A DNA stretch of 64,000 nucleotides from Brugia malayi (lineage: Eukaryota > Nematoda > Chromadorea > Rhabditida > Onchocercidae), in contig NW_025062479.1 in the NCBI RefSeq assembly GCF_000002995.4, positions 14,060,221 to 14,124,220 of the forward strand, written 5' to 3'. Below are positions 12,077 to 24,416 of this stretch, piece after piece; positions within the stretch are counted from its first letter, which is position 1, and each line of letters opens with the position of its first letter. The notes beneath the pieces were generated by a model, which was not told the DNA's origin, made no database searches, and saw nothing but the letters and a program-made list of their open reading frames with translations. A program made the position numbers and the translations under genes.

Positions 12077-15000
12077 TTCTCTTTCTGTAAAAAATAAGTA
12101 TAAATAGATCTTACATATATGTTTCATCTATTTTTATCATTATGAAATGATGAAATGTTTTTAACTATTGCAACAAAAAATTTTGTTCAGTTAAAACCAT
12201 CCATAATAAAATTTGTGTTCGATTTACTTTGAAATTATGATTAATTTGAAATTACAGTTGAATTTTAATTCAGATTAATTGTCATAATCAATTTGTTCAT
12301 TTTTATTCCTGTGCTAATGGCACATGAGACATTATTCGAATGCATTATTATTTAATAATTCATCCTATTATCCCATTTAAGCTTACCATAACCTTTAAGT
12401 TTAATGCATAATTAATTATCAGTTGTAATTTTATCACGTTGAATCTTTTTATTTCATTCCAGCATTGATCTATTATTGTTATTCAATAATTGTAAATAAC
12501 TTCACTAAAATGGGTACAATCCATCAGTAATAGTATTAATTATCATCAGTAATTTTATTATTATCTCTTGTTGCTGTCATCTAAGTTAATGATTTAGGTT
12601 TAGACTTGGTTCTGGATCTAAACCTAGTTCTGAGTCTGAATCTGCACTTGATTTAAACTGCTTTATTAAGAATAAATGCATTTGATAGGCTTATATCGAA
12701 GGGTGTTTTTCTCATCTACTTTTGTTGAAGCACAGCAGTATCTCTAGCGATTTTAGCTGATAAAGCAATGTGAAACCAGAATGTAAATGTGGGCAGTTGA
12801 TAAATAGTAGTATATTATAAAGCTTAATCCGTTTTTATCAACCGATTACTTCCATCTCTCTCTCTCTCCCCCCTCCCCCTCCTCCTCCTATTCATTCAAT
12901 ATTTTTTTTTCAATTATTTTGTTTTCTATTGTTTCCTATTGTTGTCTTTACATAACTCAATCAACAATACTACTTTATTTTTCTCCCTATTATTCAATAT
13001 GTAGAATGAATCTCAATTTTAAAACAATCTTTAACTTTTCTTATCGAAATTTTTCTTTTACTTTTCTTATGTTCGACTTTTCTTGTCATCATTTATCACA
13101 ATATCATAATTCTTATCGTAATTAATGTGATAGTATAAAATAATATTGTCTTACATTTTATCAAATAGCGTATAGGATGTGTCTTATGATTATGAATGAT
13201 ATTGTCCAAAATGACAAAAAAAATCAAAGAATTTTATTACATTTTATACTGATAAGTTTGAATAATTTAATTTATAATTTATCAATTTTCATTCAGTTCA
13301 ACAAATTCATTATTATTAAATTATTTATTAAAACGTTTAATATGAGAGAAAAAGAAAAAAGTTAATACAAGTTTATTGAGCATTCCTTTTTTTTGAGTAA
13401 TTTCATTGTAAGAAAAAAGAGGGAGAAGATATATTTAACTAATTCAGCCAATTATAAAATTTAATTTAAAATTTAATTCATTTTATTCAATAATTCGATA
13501 CCAAATTTGAATAATCTAGCATTCGATTGCTCATAATTTGTATATTTGAATTAGTGAAGCGTTAATTTCTTTTATTGACTTGTGCCATTTTAAGGCTTTC
13601 CTTCCTCTCTCTCTCTCCTTTTCTCTCTCTCTCTCTCTCTGTTTCTCCCTTTCTATTTCTTTCCTCCCTGCTTATAGAATATAACAATCGAAAATTGGTA
13701 CTGGGAAAAAGCCATCCATCTTGTTCTTTGAATCAATGCGATTTTCCGAATTGATCTTCCTCACAGCTTTTGTAGACAGAGAGGAAAAGAAGGAGGGGGA
13801 GAGGGAGGGGATGAGAAAGGGAGGGAGAGGGAAAGAAAAGGATGAATTCCAAAACACCAAATCTTTTTTTTATTTTTTTGAGTCCAACTTTATACGTTTG
13901 GTTTAATTTTTTTGTATTTGTTAAAGAATTTAACAATAAATTATTTTTTATATTTTTTAATTTTTCAATTTCATATTTCTCGCTTTTTCTTTTTTTTTTC
14001 ATATTTGTACTAAATTAAAAAAGTATTTCACTGCACATTATGCGATAGTTTTTTTTTTTCCTTGTTGTTGTTGTTGTTCAATAACATTTCAAATTATCTT
14101 TTTCTTTTTTTCTAAAAAAAAAAATGTTTTTTTTTAAATCACTTTTATTTATTATCTCACAATTTTAGATTTTAACTACTTTTCAAAATAATTATATTGA
14201 TGAAGAAGAGAAGAAAGGACGAAAGAAAGAAAGGAGAGGGGGAAACGATTGTAAAGTTAAAATGAATTTTTTATTTCTCTTCTTTATCTCTCTATGCATT
14301 CCTTCTTTTAATAAGGCAATTTATTTCTGGTAGACCAATTTTTTCTTTCTCATTGAAAATCAAATTTCTATTTAAGTTTCTAATTTAGTGTGAAAAAAAA
14401 ATTAAATCACATATTTTAATTATTCGAAATCATTTCATTTGTTAATTTTATAATTGCTGTCATTAATTAACATGAAGCAGTGTCATTAATTAATTAATTA
14501 ATTATTCGCTCATTTACATAAGCAATGTTTGTTTCTTTTTTTTCTGTTAATTAAAACAAATTTTCAAAATTTGTTCTGGTTTGAAAAGTAATAAAAGGGA
14601 AATCATATGAAAGAGACGAATCTTATTATCACTATAATAAATAGTAATGATTTGGAAAAATTAAATTTAATTACCAATTTACAAAGAAAAAATAAGCTGT
14701 GCAGAAATCTTCAAAGTATGGTAATGTAACAAAAAATAAATCGGAAGGACAGGAGGGAGAGAGAGAGAGAGGGAGAGTCAAATTTAAGCTATCTGTCATA
14801 CCGCAGATATCAGATTGATTGTACTTTCCGATTAGTTTTACAAACATATCGCAGAACTAAGATATCTTTGTAAATGATCAATGTATTGATAAATCATTAT
14901 CATAAATTATTAAAATTATCAGTTCATTTTTTCAAGTAAATCATTTCTCTTCCAACAATAATTAATCTCTTGATGCATTTTGAAAATCGATTTTTTAGTT

Positions 15001-15701
15001 AAGTCTTAAGAGCTTTCATTCTCTAATTAATTATTTGTCCATTTTTTTTTTAATGTTACAAAGATAAATGAGAAAGTGTGCAAAAAGAAATTTAAATTTA
15101 AAATGAGTTTTTTTTTTTTTTGTTGTTAAAACAAACTTTATTTTATTTTATGACAAACAGTTGAATATAATCATTTTGACAGCGTACAACTTCTGAAAAA
15201 AAAAAAAAAAAAAAGATTTAATTTTCTTCCATCACAACTTCTCTTCAAATTTCCTGTAATGTATTAATATTTTTATGATAAGCCCGTATAAATATATTGT
15301 TGTAGGAGTAAATTTTTAAATTAAATTTTTTCATTTTTCATTTTTTAATCCTAAAATTAACTCCAATAGGCATAAATTTATTCAAAAAAAAAGAAAATTG
15401 CTTAATAGATTTTATCAAACAATAAATGAAAAACTAAAAATTGGGAAAAAGATTACTGCATTATACAGCAGATTTTATCACAGAACTTTAACTGAGAATT
15501 AAACTCAGTTAGAGTTAATTAATGCCATATAACAATTTAATTTAATTTTATCGATTTTAAAATGCGACAGATGGTTTATTAAACTATGATAGGGAAAGGA
15601 TAGAAAGATGGAAAAACGATTTATTACAGCTTTGATTATTCCATTCAATTTCACTCTTTATATTTTACATTTACTTTTTTTTTCTTTTTTTTTTTTTATT
15701 T

Positions 15702-16073
15702 CAGATTCTTTCGTTACAAAATTGAGATGGCTATTTACATTCATATCATTTTGCGGAAAAGTATTGATCGAATAAATAATGATAATATCAGAAATGGAAG
15801 TTAATTTCGTGTACATACATATATGTATACATGAAATTAATTATCCGTAGTATACGAAATTACTATGATTTAAATACCATTTTGTTTCCTCTTTTTTTCA
15901 CATTTCTTTTTTTTAAAGAAATTCTTTGATTATCTTTTTATTTTGTACACTTTTTTTTTTTTAATTTTGAATTTCTTGATTATAAAATTTAAGTAGTTGT
16001 TTACATGCATATCATTTTGAGAGTGAGTAATGACCAAAACAGATAATGATAATATCAGAAAAATTAATTTCGT
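15702..16073. repeat. Diverged direct repeat, two copies about 263 bp apart
   Basis: The segment at about 15702-15811 and the one at about 15966-16073 share, in order, TTTACATKCATATCATTTTG, an ATTGATCG-like or ATGACCA-like spacer, and ATAATGATAATATCAGAAA followed by TTAATTTCGT. The first copy also holds an imperfect palindrome at about 15801-15841. Nothing marks it as coding. Confidence 0.7.
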
Positions 16074-16731
16074 ATTATAATTCAATCTAATCCTCTTTTG
16101 TTTGTTAGGATGAAAAAAAAAAAAAAAAAAAAAAAAAAACAATAAATCGATAAACTGTAACAGATAATAAATGGTGAATTTTATTGCAAAATTATAAGAC
16201 TTATATCATTGATAAATATATTTGATAAGTGATAAGTGTTTAAATAATACAATATATGAGGCAAATAATTCTCATTTGATTATTTATTAATCAAATGATT
16301 TCTTCAATTTTCTTCAATATTTCATTCAGCTTTCCATGACTATAATACTGTTATATTAAATTCGTCTCTCTTTAATTATTACTGATCAAATAATATTAAA
16401 AGTAATTATTCCAATTTATTGATAAATAAATTTAATAAATAAGTATTATCGTTGAAAATCAATATCATTGAAAATTATAGTTATCCATCTATTTTTTTTG
16501 TTTTGTTTTGTTTTATTTTGTTTCGTTTCGTTTCGTTTCGTTTTTGCTTTTGTTTTTGTTTTATTTTAGTTTAATCTGTTTTAGTTTTTAAACAATATGT
16601 TTACATAGTTTTAACAAATCATATCTGATTAACTTTATTAAATACTTTTTTTAAAATGCATTTTTATTCAATTTCATTCATTTTTGAATTTTTTCAATTG
16701 CAAATGGTTTAATTTAGAATTAAGCAAAAAA

Positions 16732-16787
16732 AAAAATTATATTTCCATCATGTCCCAACTATGGGACATGATGGAAATATAATTTTT
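16732..16787. repeat. Perfect 26-bp inverted repeat with a 4-base loop
   Basis: The left arm 16732-16757 is the exact reverse complement of the right arm 16762-16787; the loop is ACTA. The arms include TTCCATCATGTCCCA on the left and TGGGACATGATGGAA on the right. It is followed by three short direct copies of a TTTACCTTTTAAA unit up to about 16836. No neighbouring gene explains it. Confidence 0.9.
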
Positions 16788-16904
16788 ACCTTTTAAATTT
16801 TTACCTTTTAAAAAAGTTTTTTTTTACCTTTTAAATATGTCTAAAATGTCAGTTTTATTGCTCTTCATTCTTATTTACTACTTTATTAATTAGATAGTAT
16901 TATT

Positions 16905-16927
16905 CACACACACACACACACACACAA
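16905..16927. repeat. (CA)n microsatellite
   Basis: About eleven uninterrupted CA dinucleotides in intergenic sequence. Confidence 0.95.
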
Positions 16928-18639
16928 CTAAAAATAAAGTGGTGCAAAAATCCTATAAGGCTAAGCTAAGAAAGGCCTACATGACTAAGCTAGGCCATTT
17001 TGCCTTACAAATCATTCAATTCTTACATCGGTCAAAAAAAAAAAAAAAAAAATAAAAATGAAAAAGCTTTCTTAATTACTTTTTTTTTTTTCCTTTCAAT
17101 AAAAAAAAAAATTAAATTTTCTTTACAATTCACGGTGAATTTAATTATAGTAATATTAAAATTGATACTAATATACTAAAAGTATATTTTATAGAATGTT
17201 GAGAATTAATTAATATTAACCATAAAATTTTTCGATAATGAGCCAAGAAAGAATGAAGAAATAAGTAAAAGTAGCAACAAGAATTATTAATGGACTGATT
17301 CTCCAGTTTTTTTTTTTTAATTGATCCAATTTTTTCTTTTATTAACTTAAGACATATTATATTTAAGGCTTATTACGATAAATCATTTATCACTCAGCTT
17401 TTTATCAGCATATTACATGATACATTTTATGTAATTCTATAAAATTTTTCTACTTATTAATATTTTATCTCTAATTTTAATGAAGTAAGTTTGATATTTT
17501 TTAATTTGCTTCCTTCATTTATATTTGCATTTTATATTTGTACTTTTCAATTGAAATATTACTACGATAAATATGTCTGAGCAAACAAGAAATATAATTT
17601 GTCTTATGGTGATGCAAAAATTTGTTTAATAACAATAAATGAATATTTGAATAATTGTATTATTCAACTTTTGATTTTTCGAAATTTCGAATGATTGAAA
17701 GATTTCTTTAAAAAAAAAGAAATCAAGTTGAAACATAAAGTAAGCAAAATTCATTTTAGACTTTTCAACAATTATTTTAAAAGAAACCAATAAAAATGTA
17801 TAAAAATCCAACTCTGCAATTTAACTTTAGCTTTTAACTTCTCAAAATTTTTGCCATAAAAGAGAAAAATTCATATGTAAATAAGTTATAAAAATACAAT
17901 AATTATAACTTAATATTCAATTTTCTTATTTAATAATCTTTTCTTTTTATTATTTCAATTTTCTTTTAATTTTTTTGATTAATAATTTTCAATATTCCTT
18001 TCAATTTTTTGATTAAAAATAAATAATTTCCAACATTTTTGTATCCTTTCAAACCGCTTTTTAGCTTATTTTCATCCTCTTTTTTTCGTTTTCCTTTTTT
18101 TTTTTTTTTTTTTTGTCTCTTACATCATTTATTATATTAGCTGTGATGATAATATAAATAAACAAACAAAATTTTTATAAAATTTTTCGATTTCATTAAT
18201 TTATCATTGAATTAAATACATAGTATGATGGATTCATCCATTAAACAAAATAGTTAGCTTTATGGCTAATTTGCATAACCTTTGTTATTGTCTCTTTTTC
18301 AATAGTATACTCTTTTAACAGTTTTAACTCTTCTCATAAGCAAATCTTATTAATTCAACTATTCTCCGCTATTTCATCTAATTTTTGTCTATTTATTTGT
18401 TTTTTACCATTCTTTTTTTAATCCATAAATTGTATATTAATTTTGCAAAAAAGATTTGAACTTTTTTAAATACCATACTAAAGTTTTACTCTAAGTAACA
18501 CAACTATATTACATGAATGTATAAATCACCTAAATTCTCAATCTCTAATTTATTGGTAACTTTACATCCCGATAGGTTAGTCACTTATGGGATTATTGAA
18601 ATAATGCAAGATTTTTAAAATCATTAATTTTTATGTATT

Positions 18640-18895
18640 CTATTTTATTTAGTTTAGTTTCTTTTTTTTCTTCATTTTTTATTTATTTTTTTTTAAATAA
18701 TTTGCTATGATTATATTCATTTTTTTTTCTTTTTTCTATGCTATTTAATTGATCAGAATTAATTTTTATTTATTTGATTTAGTTTCTTTTTCTTTCATCC
18801 TTTTTTTTTTTGAATAATTCGCTATAATTACATTCAAAAAAAAAATTTTTTTATCTGCTATTTAATTTACCAGAATTAGTTTTCATTTTTATTTT
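18640..18895. repeat. Diverged tandem duplication, period about 125 bp
   Basis: Two consecutive blocks share the order TTTATTTRRTTTAGTTTCTTTTT, a poly-T stretch, AATAATTYGCTATRATTA-CATTC, a second poly-T/A stretch, and a CTATTTAATTKAYCAGAATTA-like end. Much of it is low complexity, so exact borders are not certain. Confidence 0.5.
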
Positions 18896-19947
18896 CCTCA
18901 TCACTTGTCAACATCTTCATTCTATGCATGTTGAGCGAGAAATGTTAGCTTTTAAATTTGTTAATAAAAATGATTAAAATGGTTACATTTTAATGTACAT
19001 AAATAATTAATTTATCACTTTTCTCTTACAAAATTAAATATTATCAATTAATATGATATAAATGTTAAAAGGAGTAAATAAATTGAATTTAAAGATTAAT
19101 TCTAAGTATTATATACTTAACAGCATTTGTTTATTTTTTTATTGTATCCTACATATTGCATATATCGTATAACATTTATCATTTTCATAAACATTACATT
19201 TGTTAAATATTTATTGTTGTATTACTAGTATTTATATTAACTAACTATTTCAATTATTTCAGTTGTATAGGAATAGTAAAATATTATATTTTTAAAATTT
19301 CTTACTTATCAGATTGTAAAATTTCTGTAGATTTCGAAAACTATGAATTTTATTATCTAAAAAAAAGTTTTTTTTTTTCCGGAATAATGAAAAAAAGAAC
19401 AATAAATTTCTTTCCCAATTGAATTATTCATGGATCTAAAATTTTGACTGCTAAATCTTTATAAATGCTTTATTTGAATTAAAATTTAACAAAACATATA
19501 AAAAAATTTCATATTACTACTATATAATTTTCTGATTTTAATTTTCAACTAATGCTTTTTATTTCGATTAATTCAGGTCCATGTTTAAATTAAAATAGCT
19601 TTTTAAAAAATGATCTTTAATATTGAATTGCTTTTTTTATTTTATTTCATTCTAGCAATTATCTATGAAAAAATTGAAAATTTTCATTCAAAATTATTGT
19701 TAGATTTTGCAAAATGCTTTATTGATTGTATTGCTATTCCATCACTTGTTTGATTATTTTATTAATCTCAAGACTTTTTTTCAATGGTATGAGTTAAAGA
19801 AATTTTTTTCATAGTAATTTCATAGAAAATGAAAGATTAAAATACTGAAATGAATATTTTAGGTTAAAATAGCAGTTAATTAACATAAAATGTTAAGCTA
19901 ATTAGAATTATTAGATGGTAATTTTTTGATTTCATCATCATGTTGTT

Positions 19948-21378
19948 ATGCCTCGGATACGATCTGAACATTTATTTATAATTCTTACTCTTTTCTATAT
20001 TGCAACACTTATTCGACTCTTATTTTATCCACTTAATTCAACGGTTTGTTTTTAATTTTTTCTTTTTTAATTTCGAATCATTAGTATTTTTAATATATTT
20101 ATTTTTTTAGTATTTTTGAAATTATTAAAAAATATTTATTTTTTGGATTTTTTTTGATTTGAATTTAGCTTTATCCCTGAAAATTTTGAAATATATGTGT
20201 GCAATAAAATATATTTCAATTTGAAAAGACGAAAAATCTTTTTTGTTTTTGCTTTTTTTTTTTTTAAATTACATTTTAAAATTTTATTAGGCATCGCATT
20301 CAAATTTGCGCCAATTTAATTATAAAATAAAAGATTTGGAAAGGCTTTTGCAAGAAGGTAAAAATGAAATTGCATTACTTCAGTAAGTTTTTTTTTTTGC
20401 AATTTAAAAAACTTTTTTTTTTCGAAGAATTATAAAAATAGGTAATAATTAAGTTCAAAACTGCTAAAAGAAACTTTTGTGTTATAAATATTTATTTACT
20501 GAATTAAAAGTATTTCATTTTGTATTATCTCAAATGATCGTTAAATATTGTAAAATATATCATAGTTATAAGTATTAGTTAATAAATCGGATAACTAGAA
20601 AACGACACTTAATTTTTAATCAACCATACATTCTTTTATATTATAATTAAACTAGCTGATAACTAAGTATTAACAAAAATGGTAATAAAAAATAACTTTT
20701 TTTTTTTTTTTTTTTTTTAGGAAGAAACTTGATGAAATTGAAGAGAAGAACGCTAGTATGATGAAAACAATGCAGCCTTACCATCCTTATCATATACTAC
20801 AATTGCAGAAGTTTAAGCAGTCTTTTAAACATCATTCAAATAATCAATGGCCTGGTCAAATTCCTGTCCTAGTATTTGTATGTAATCGTCCTGAAGCAAT
20901 TTACAATCATTTGAAGAAATTACTCAGGCAAGTAATTCGCTCACTTTTCTTTTCTTTTATAAATTGTTTTTAAAAAAATTAGTTGATTAATTACATTAAT
21001 GGTATAACTTTAAGAGAAGCAAATATCATACTTTCTTTTTTTTTTTTTTAGCATAAATGATATGTGGCTATTTAATTTTATTAGAATGATACCTTAGAAT
21101 TAAATAATTTGAAATGATGCGTACAAATAATTTTGTTCATGATTTTGAAATTATTTAAACTGATGTTATGATTAATATTTGCGATAAAAAAGAAAAAAAA
21201 AAACTTATATTTAGGTATCGACCATCAACTGAAAAATTTCCAATAATAGTAAGTCAAGATTGTGACGATTCAAGTGTCAAAGAAGTCATTGATAAATTTG
21301 GTGCTGAAATAATTTATGTTAGAGTAATGTATTTTTTAATTATATTGTAATATTTCTTTTTTCGAATTAGTAATGTTT

Positions 21379-21411
<33 letters not shown>

Positions 21412-22338
21412 CAAACACTTTAATAGCTAAAAATTATTGTTGAATGAAAATAGAAATAAATTTTTGGAATGAAGTTATTATAATGCGAATTGAAAAAAAA
21501 AAAAAAAAAACGAGTGCTTATTTTCCATTAGTGTGAATTTATTTAGTATTAATCATTAATTTTAACAAAAGATTTTTTTCTTGGTTTTGATTCGAAAAAT
21601 TTCGAAAAAACATCGTCAAGCAATTATAATTTTTCTAAACATTCTGTATGGTTAAATTTTGTTTATTAATTTTTTCAGCACTAAAGCTACAGATGTGAAG
21701 GAGTAAAAAATGCAAAATGATATAAGTATGAATGTGATAATTATTAAGTTTAATTAAATTAACCGTTTGTTTTCCATTTTCCTAAATTCATTTCTATTAT
21801 GCAAATATGACTCTAAGTGACAGCTTTAAAATTATTTGCTTTACCTTAAATTTGGTGCTTAAATTGATGCTCAAATTTTGAAAAATTTTGGAAAACGATA
21901 CAAAATATATATATCACTAGCTAATTTCTTAAATTTGGAAATAAATTTTTAAAAAAAATCTAATTTTAATTAAAATTCTCAAATTCGATACAACATATAG
22001 AAATTAATGTATAAATATGAAAAAAAGAAAAAAAAGAAACAAAAATTTAGCTGATAGATAACATTAAAAATTTATTAATAAGAAAAAAATTTTTAATTTA
22101 ATATAATTTTAATATTGAAAAAAAAAAATTTTTTTTAAGCTTAATATAATTTTAAAAGCAATAATGTATTTATTATTTTATAGCATTTGAACAGTTGGAG
22201 TGCTCATTTTACAGTAATTCCGGAACATAAACGTTACATTACGTATTATCGAATAGCACGGCATTATAAACTTGGTTTATCATATGTATTTGATAAGCTT
22301 AATTATTCCAGTGTTATTATTACAGAAGGTTTTTCCTT

Positions 22339-22378
<40 letters not shown>

Positions 22379-24416
22379 TTTAATTTTTAAATTAGTAGCT
22401 GTAATAGCATTTGAAATTATTTTAAATATTTTGAATCATAATTTTAATTTTCACTCCAAATTACTAATTATAATAAGCATTGTAAATTATTTTAAATTAT
22501 AATTTTATTAGAATTGTTATGTTAGATTTTGAAATTTTTCTTTCAATTTTAATGTAGAAAAAAAAAAAGAAAATCTTGTTTTATTTAATTATATTTTTAT
22601 ATTGTAGATGATTTGGATATAGCACCTGATTTTTTCGAATACTTCAGTGCGACGCGTTCACTTTTGGATGCTGATAAAACATTGTATTGTATATCAGCAT
22701 GGAATGATAATGGCAAAGATTATTTAATTGATAAGAAACAACCTGAATTATTATATCGTAGTGATTTTTTTTCTGGTCTTGGATGGATGATGACAAGGTA
22801 AGAATTTTTTAAATCTTTCTTTTTTTTTGAAAATTTTTTTAAATTTTTATAAATATTAATTAATCATTTAATGCAAAATTGTTATTTTCAATAATTTTTT
22901 GTATACAATTAAAATATATGTTCTATAAGTTTGAAAGCTTAATAAAAAATAAATGTTCTCATGTAAATAAATGAATTATAATCATTTGTTATTACTATAG
23001 AGAATTATGGAATGAATTAGGTCCTATTTGGCCAAATGGGTTTTGGGATGATTGGATACGTAATAATACGATACGTAAAAATCGAGCTTGTATTAGACCT
23101 GAAATATCACGTACTGGTATGACTATTGAGGGAAAAAAAGGTGCAAGCAGGTTAATAATTTTTTTCTGTAATTAAATGAAAAGTAAATATCAATTTTGAT
23201 TAAATATTATTTAAATGAAGTAATCATTTCTTTTTTTAACAAACTTAATTTATTCATAATTATGACATAATTTTTATCACATTTACATAAAATTTTAATT
23301 TATTGCAGGGGATTATTTTTTACGCAGCATCTTGCCAAAATACTTCTCAATGAAATTTTTGTAAATTTTACAAAATTAAATTTACGCTATTTACTTAAAG
23401 TAATCTTTCATTTATTATTATTCTAACAAATTTAAAGAAAAATTGATAAAGTAAATTTTAATTAACAATTTTCTTTCCTTTCCAATTATTTAATAAATTT
23501 TTTTTTCCTCAGAAAATTTACAAAGGAAAAAGATATCTTAATTAAATATCTTCAGCTATACAAGATGGTTTAGAAAGAATTATATTATTTCTTTGTTCTT
23601 TAAAATGTTTTTACAATTACAATTTCTTGATTATAATCAAAGAAATAGTTTAACAAACTAATTTCAAGTAAAATTAAATATTTTTTTTTAGGAAAATTAT
23701 GATCATACTTTTTTACAACGTGTCTATTCAGCACCACTTATCTCATCGGTAGAAATGTTAACAAAAGAAGTTATCACACCAGCAAGTAGTGTTGTACGTG
23801 TTCAGTACACAACATTAGAGAATTATCTTCAAATTGCTGATCAATTGAAAATAATGCGAGATTTTAAAGTAAATTTCAAAATTAAAACTTCAGTTCAATT
23901 TTCATTGCAAAAAATTTTTTAAATATTTTGTCACTCTATGGAAAAACAAAAAACTAAACAAAACATTAACTTTTAACTGGAATTTTTTTAATCTTTTTAA
24001 GTGTAAAGATTAATTAATCATAAAATAGCTTAATTAGGTGTGATAACTTTTATAAATATGACCTGTACAAGTGTGATTTTTTGTCTTTTTAAAGATTAGC
24101 TAATCATAGAATAGTCTAATTGAGTGTGATTACATGGCCTTTCAAAGTTCTAATCTTTGTTTTTTTAAGTGATTAATTAATCATGGAACAGTTTAATTGA
24201 AGGTGATAACATAACATCTATAAGTTTGATTTTTCTTTTTTTCTAATTAATTAATCTTAGTGAATAAAAATTAGTTCAAATTTATAGGATGGTGTGCCAC
24301 GAACAGCTTATTTGGGTGTGATAACATGTTTTATCAATGGAGTACGAATATATATAGCACCTGATTGGAATATTTGGTCAGGTTACAATTCAAATTGGGA
24401 AGCACCATCAGAATAA
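19948..24416 (+). CDS. GnT-I: alpha-1,3-mannosyl-glycoprotein 2-beta-N-acetylglucosaminyltransferase, complete, 10 exons
   Basis: Golgi type II membrane enzyme that adds the first GlcNAc, from UDP-GlcNAc, to the alpha-1,3 mannose arm of Man5 N-glycans and so opens hybrid and complex N-glycan synthesis (vertebrate MGAT1; GLY-12/13/14 in C. elegans). Exons: 19948-20043, 20291-20382, 20721-20927, 21215-21323, 22184-22328, 22608-22797, 23001-23150, 23309-23399, 23692-23868, 24288-24416. Total 1386 nt, 461 residues (human 445). Exon 1 gives a short cytoplasmic tail and a hydrophobic anchor (residues about 9-27). Residues about 33-85 form a charged stem. The catalytic part has [22 protein letters not shown], the metal/nucleotide-binding EDD at 216-218 (the intron splits this motif), [52 protein letters not shown] and [10 protein letters not shown] at the end. 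Intron 3 needs a GC donor (20928-20929). The specific GLY paralogue cannot be assigned by eye. Confidence 0.96.
20928..20929 (+). other. GC-AG intron donor in the GnT-I gene
   Basis: Exon 3 ends CTCAG at 20927 and the intron starts GCAAGT. Using the GT two codons later would bring exon 4 into a frame with an early stop. The GC donor gives phase 2 and restores the conserved ...[19 protein letters not shown]. Confidence 0.85.
24008..24215 (+). repeat. Three diverged tandem units in the last GnT-I intron
   Basis: Units start at about 24008, 24094 and 24171 with GATTARYTAATCATRRAA then AG-TYTAATT then RRGTGATWAC. Spacing is 86 then 77 bases. The flanking text (CTTTTTAAAG before each unit) is also partly shared. 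Confidence 0.7.

Larger units (their letters stand above)
10232..19947. other. Intergenic between ATP-citrate lyase and GnT-I, no gene seen
   Basis: The two genes are divergent, so this about 9.7 kb should hold both promoters. I found no supportable coding exon. Open frames of 60-90 codons (for example 13733-14002) lie in purine/pyrimidine tracts or poly-A/T and look like chance. Contents worth noting are listed separately: a (TA)16 tract, a nested tandem duplication at 11571-12076, a dispersed pair at 15702-16073, a perfect hairpin at 16732-16787, a (CA) tract, and a diverged duplication near 18640-18895. Confidence 0.6.

Noticed and set aside
13672..14002. Three overlapping 60-90-codon frames on both strands
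   Set aside because: Produced by a long purine/pyrimidine tract, which keeps frames open by chance.
22333..22377. Very long poly-T run just after GnT-I exon 5
   Set aside because: Homopolymer runs of this size occur throughout the window; no sign of a retroposed poly(A) tail.
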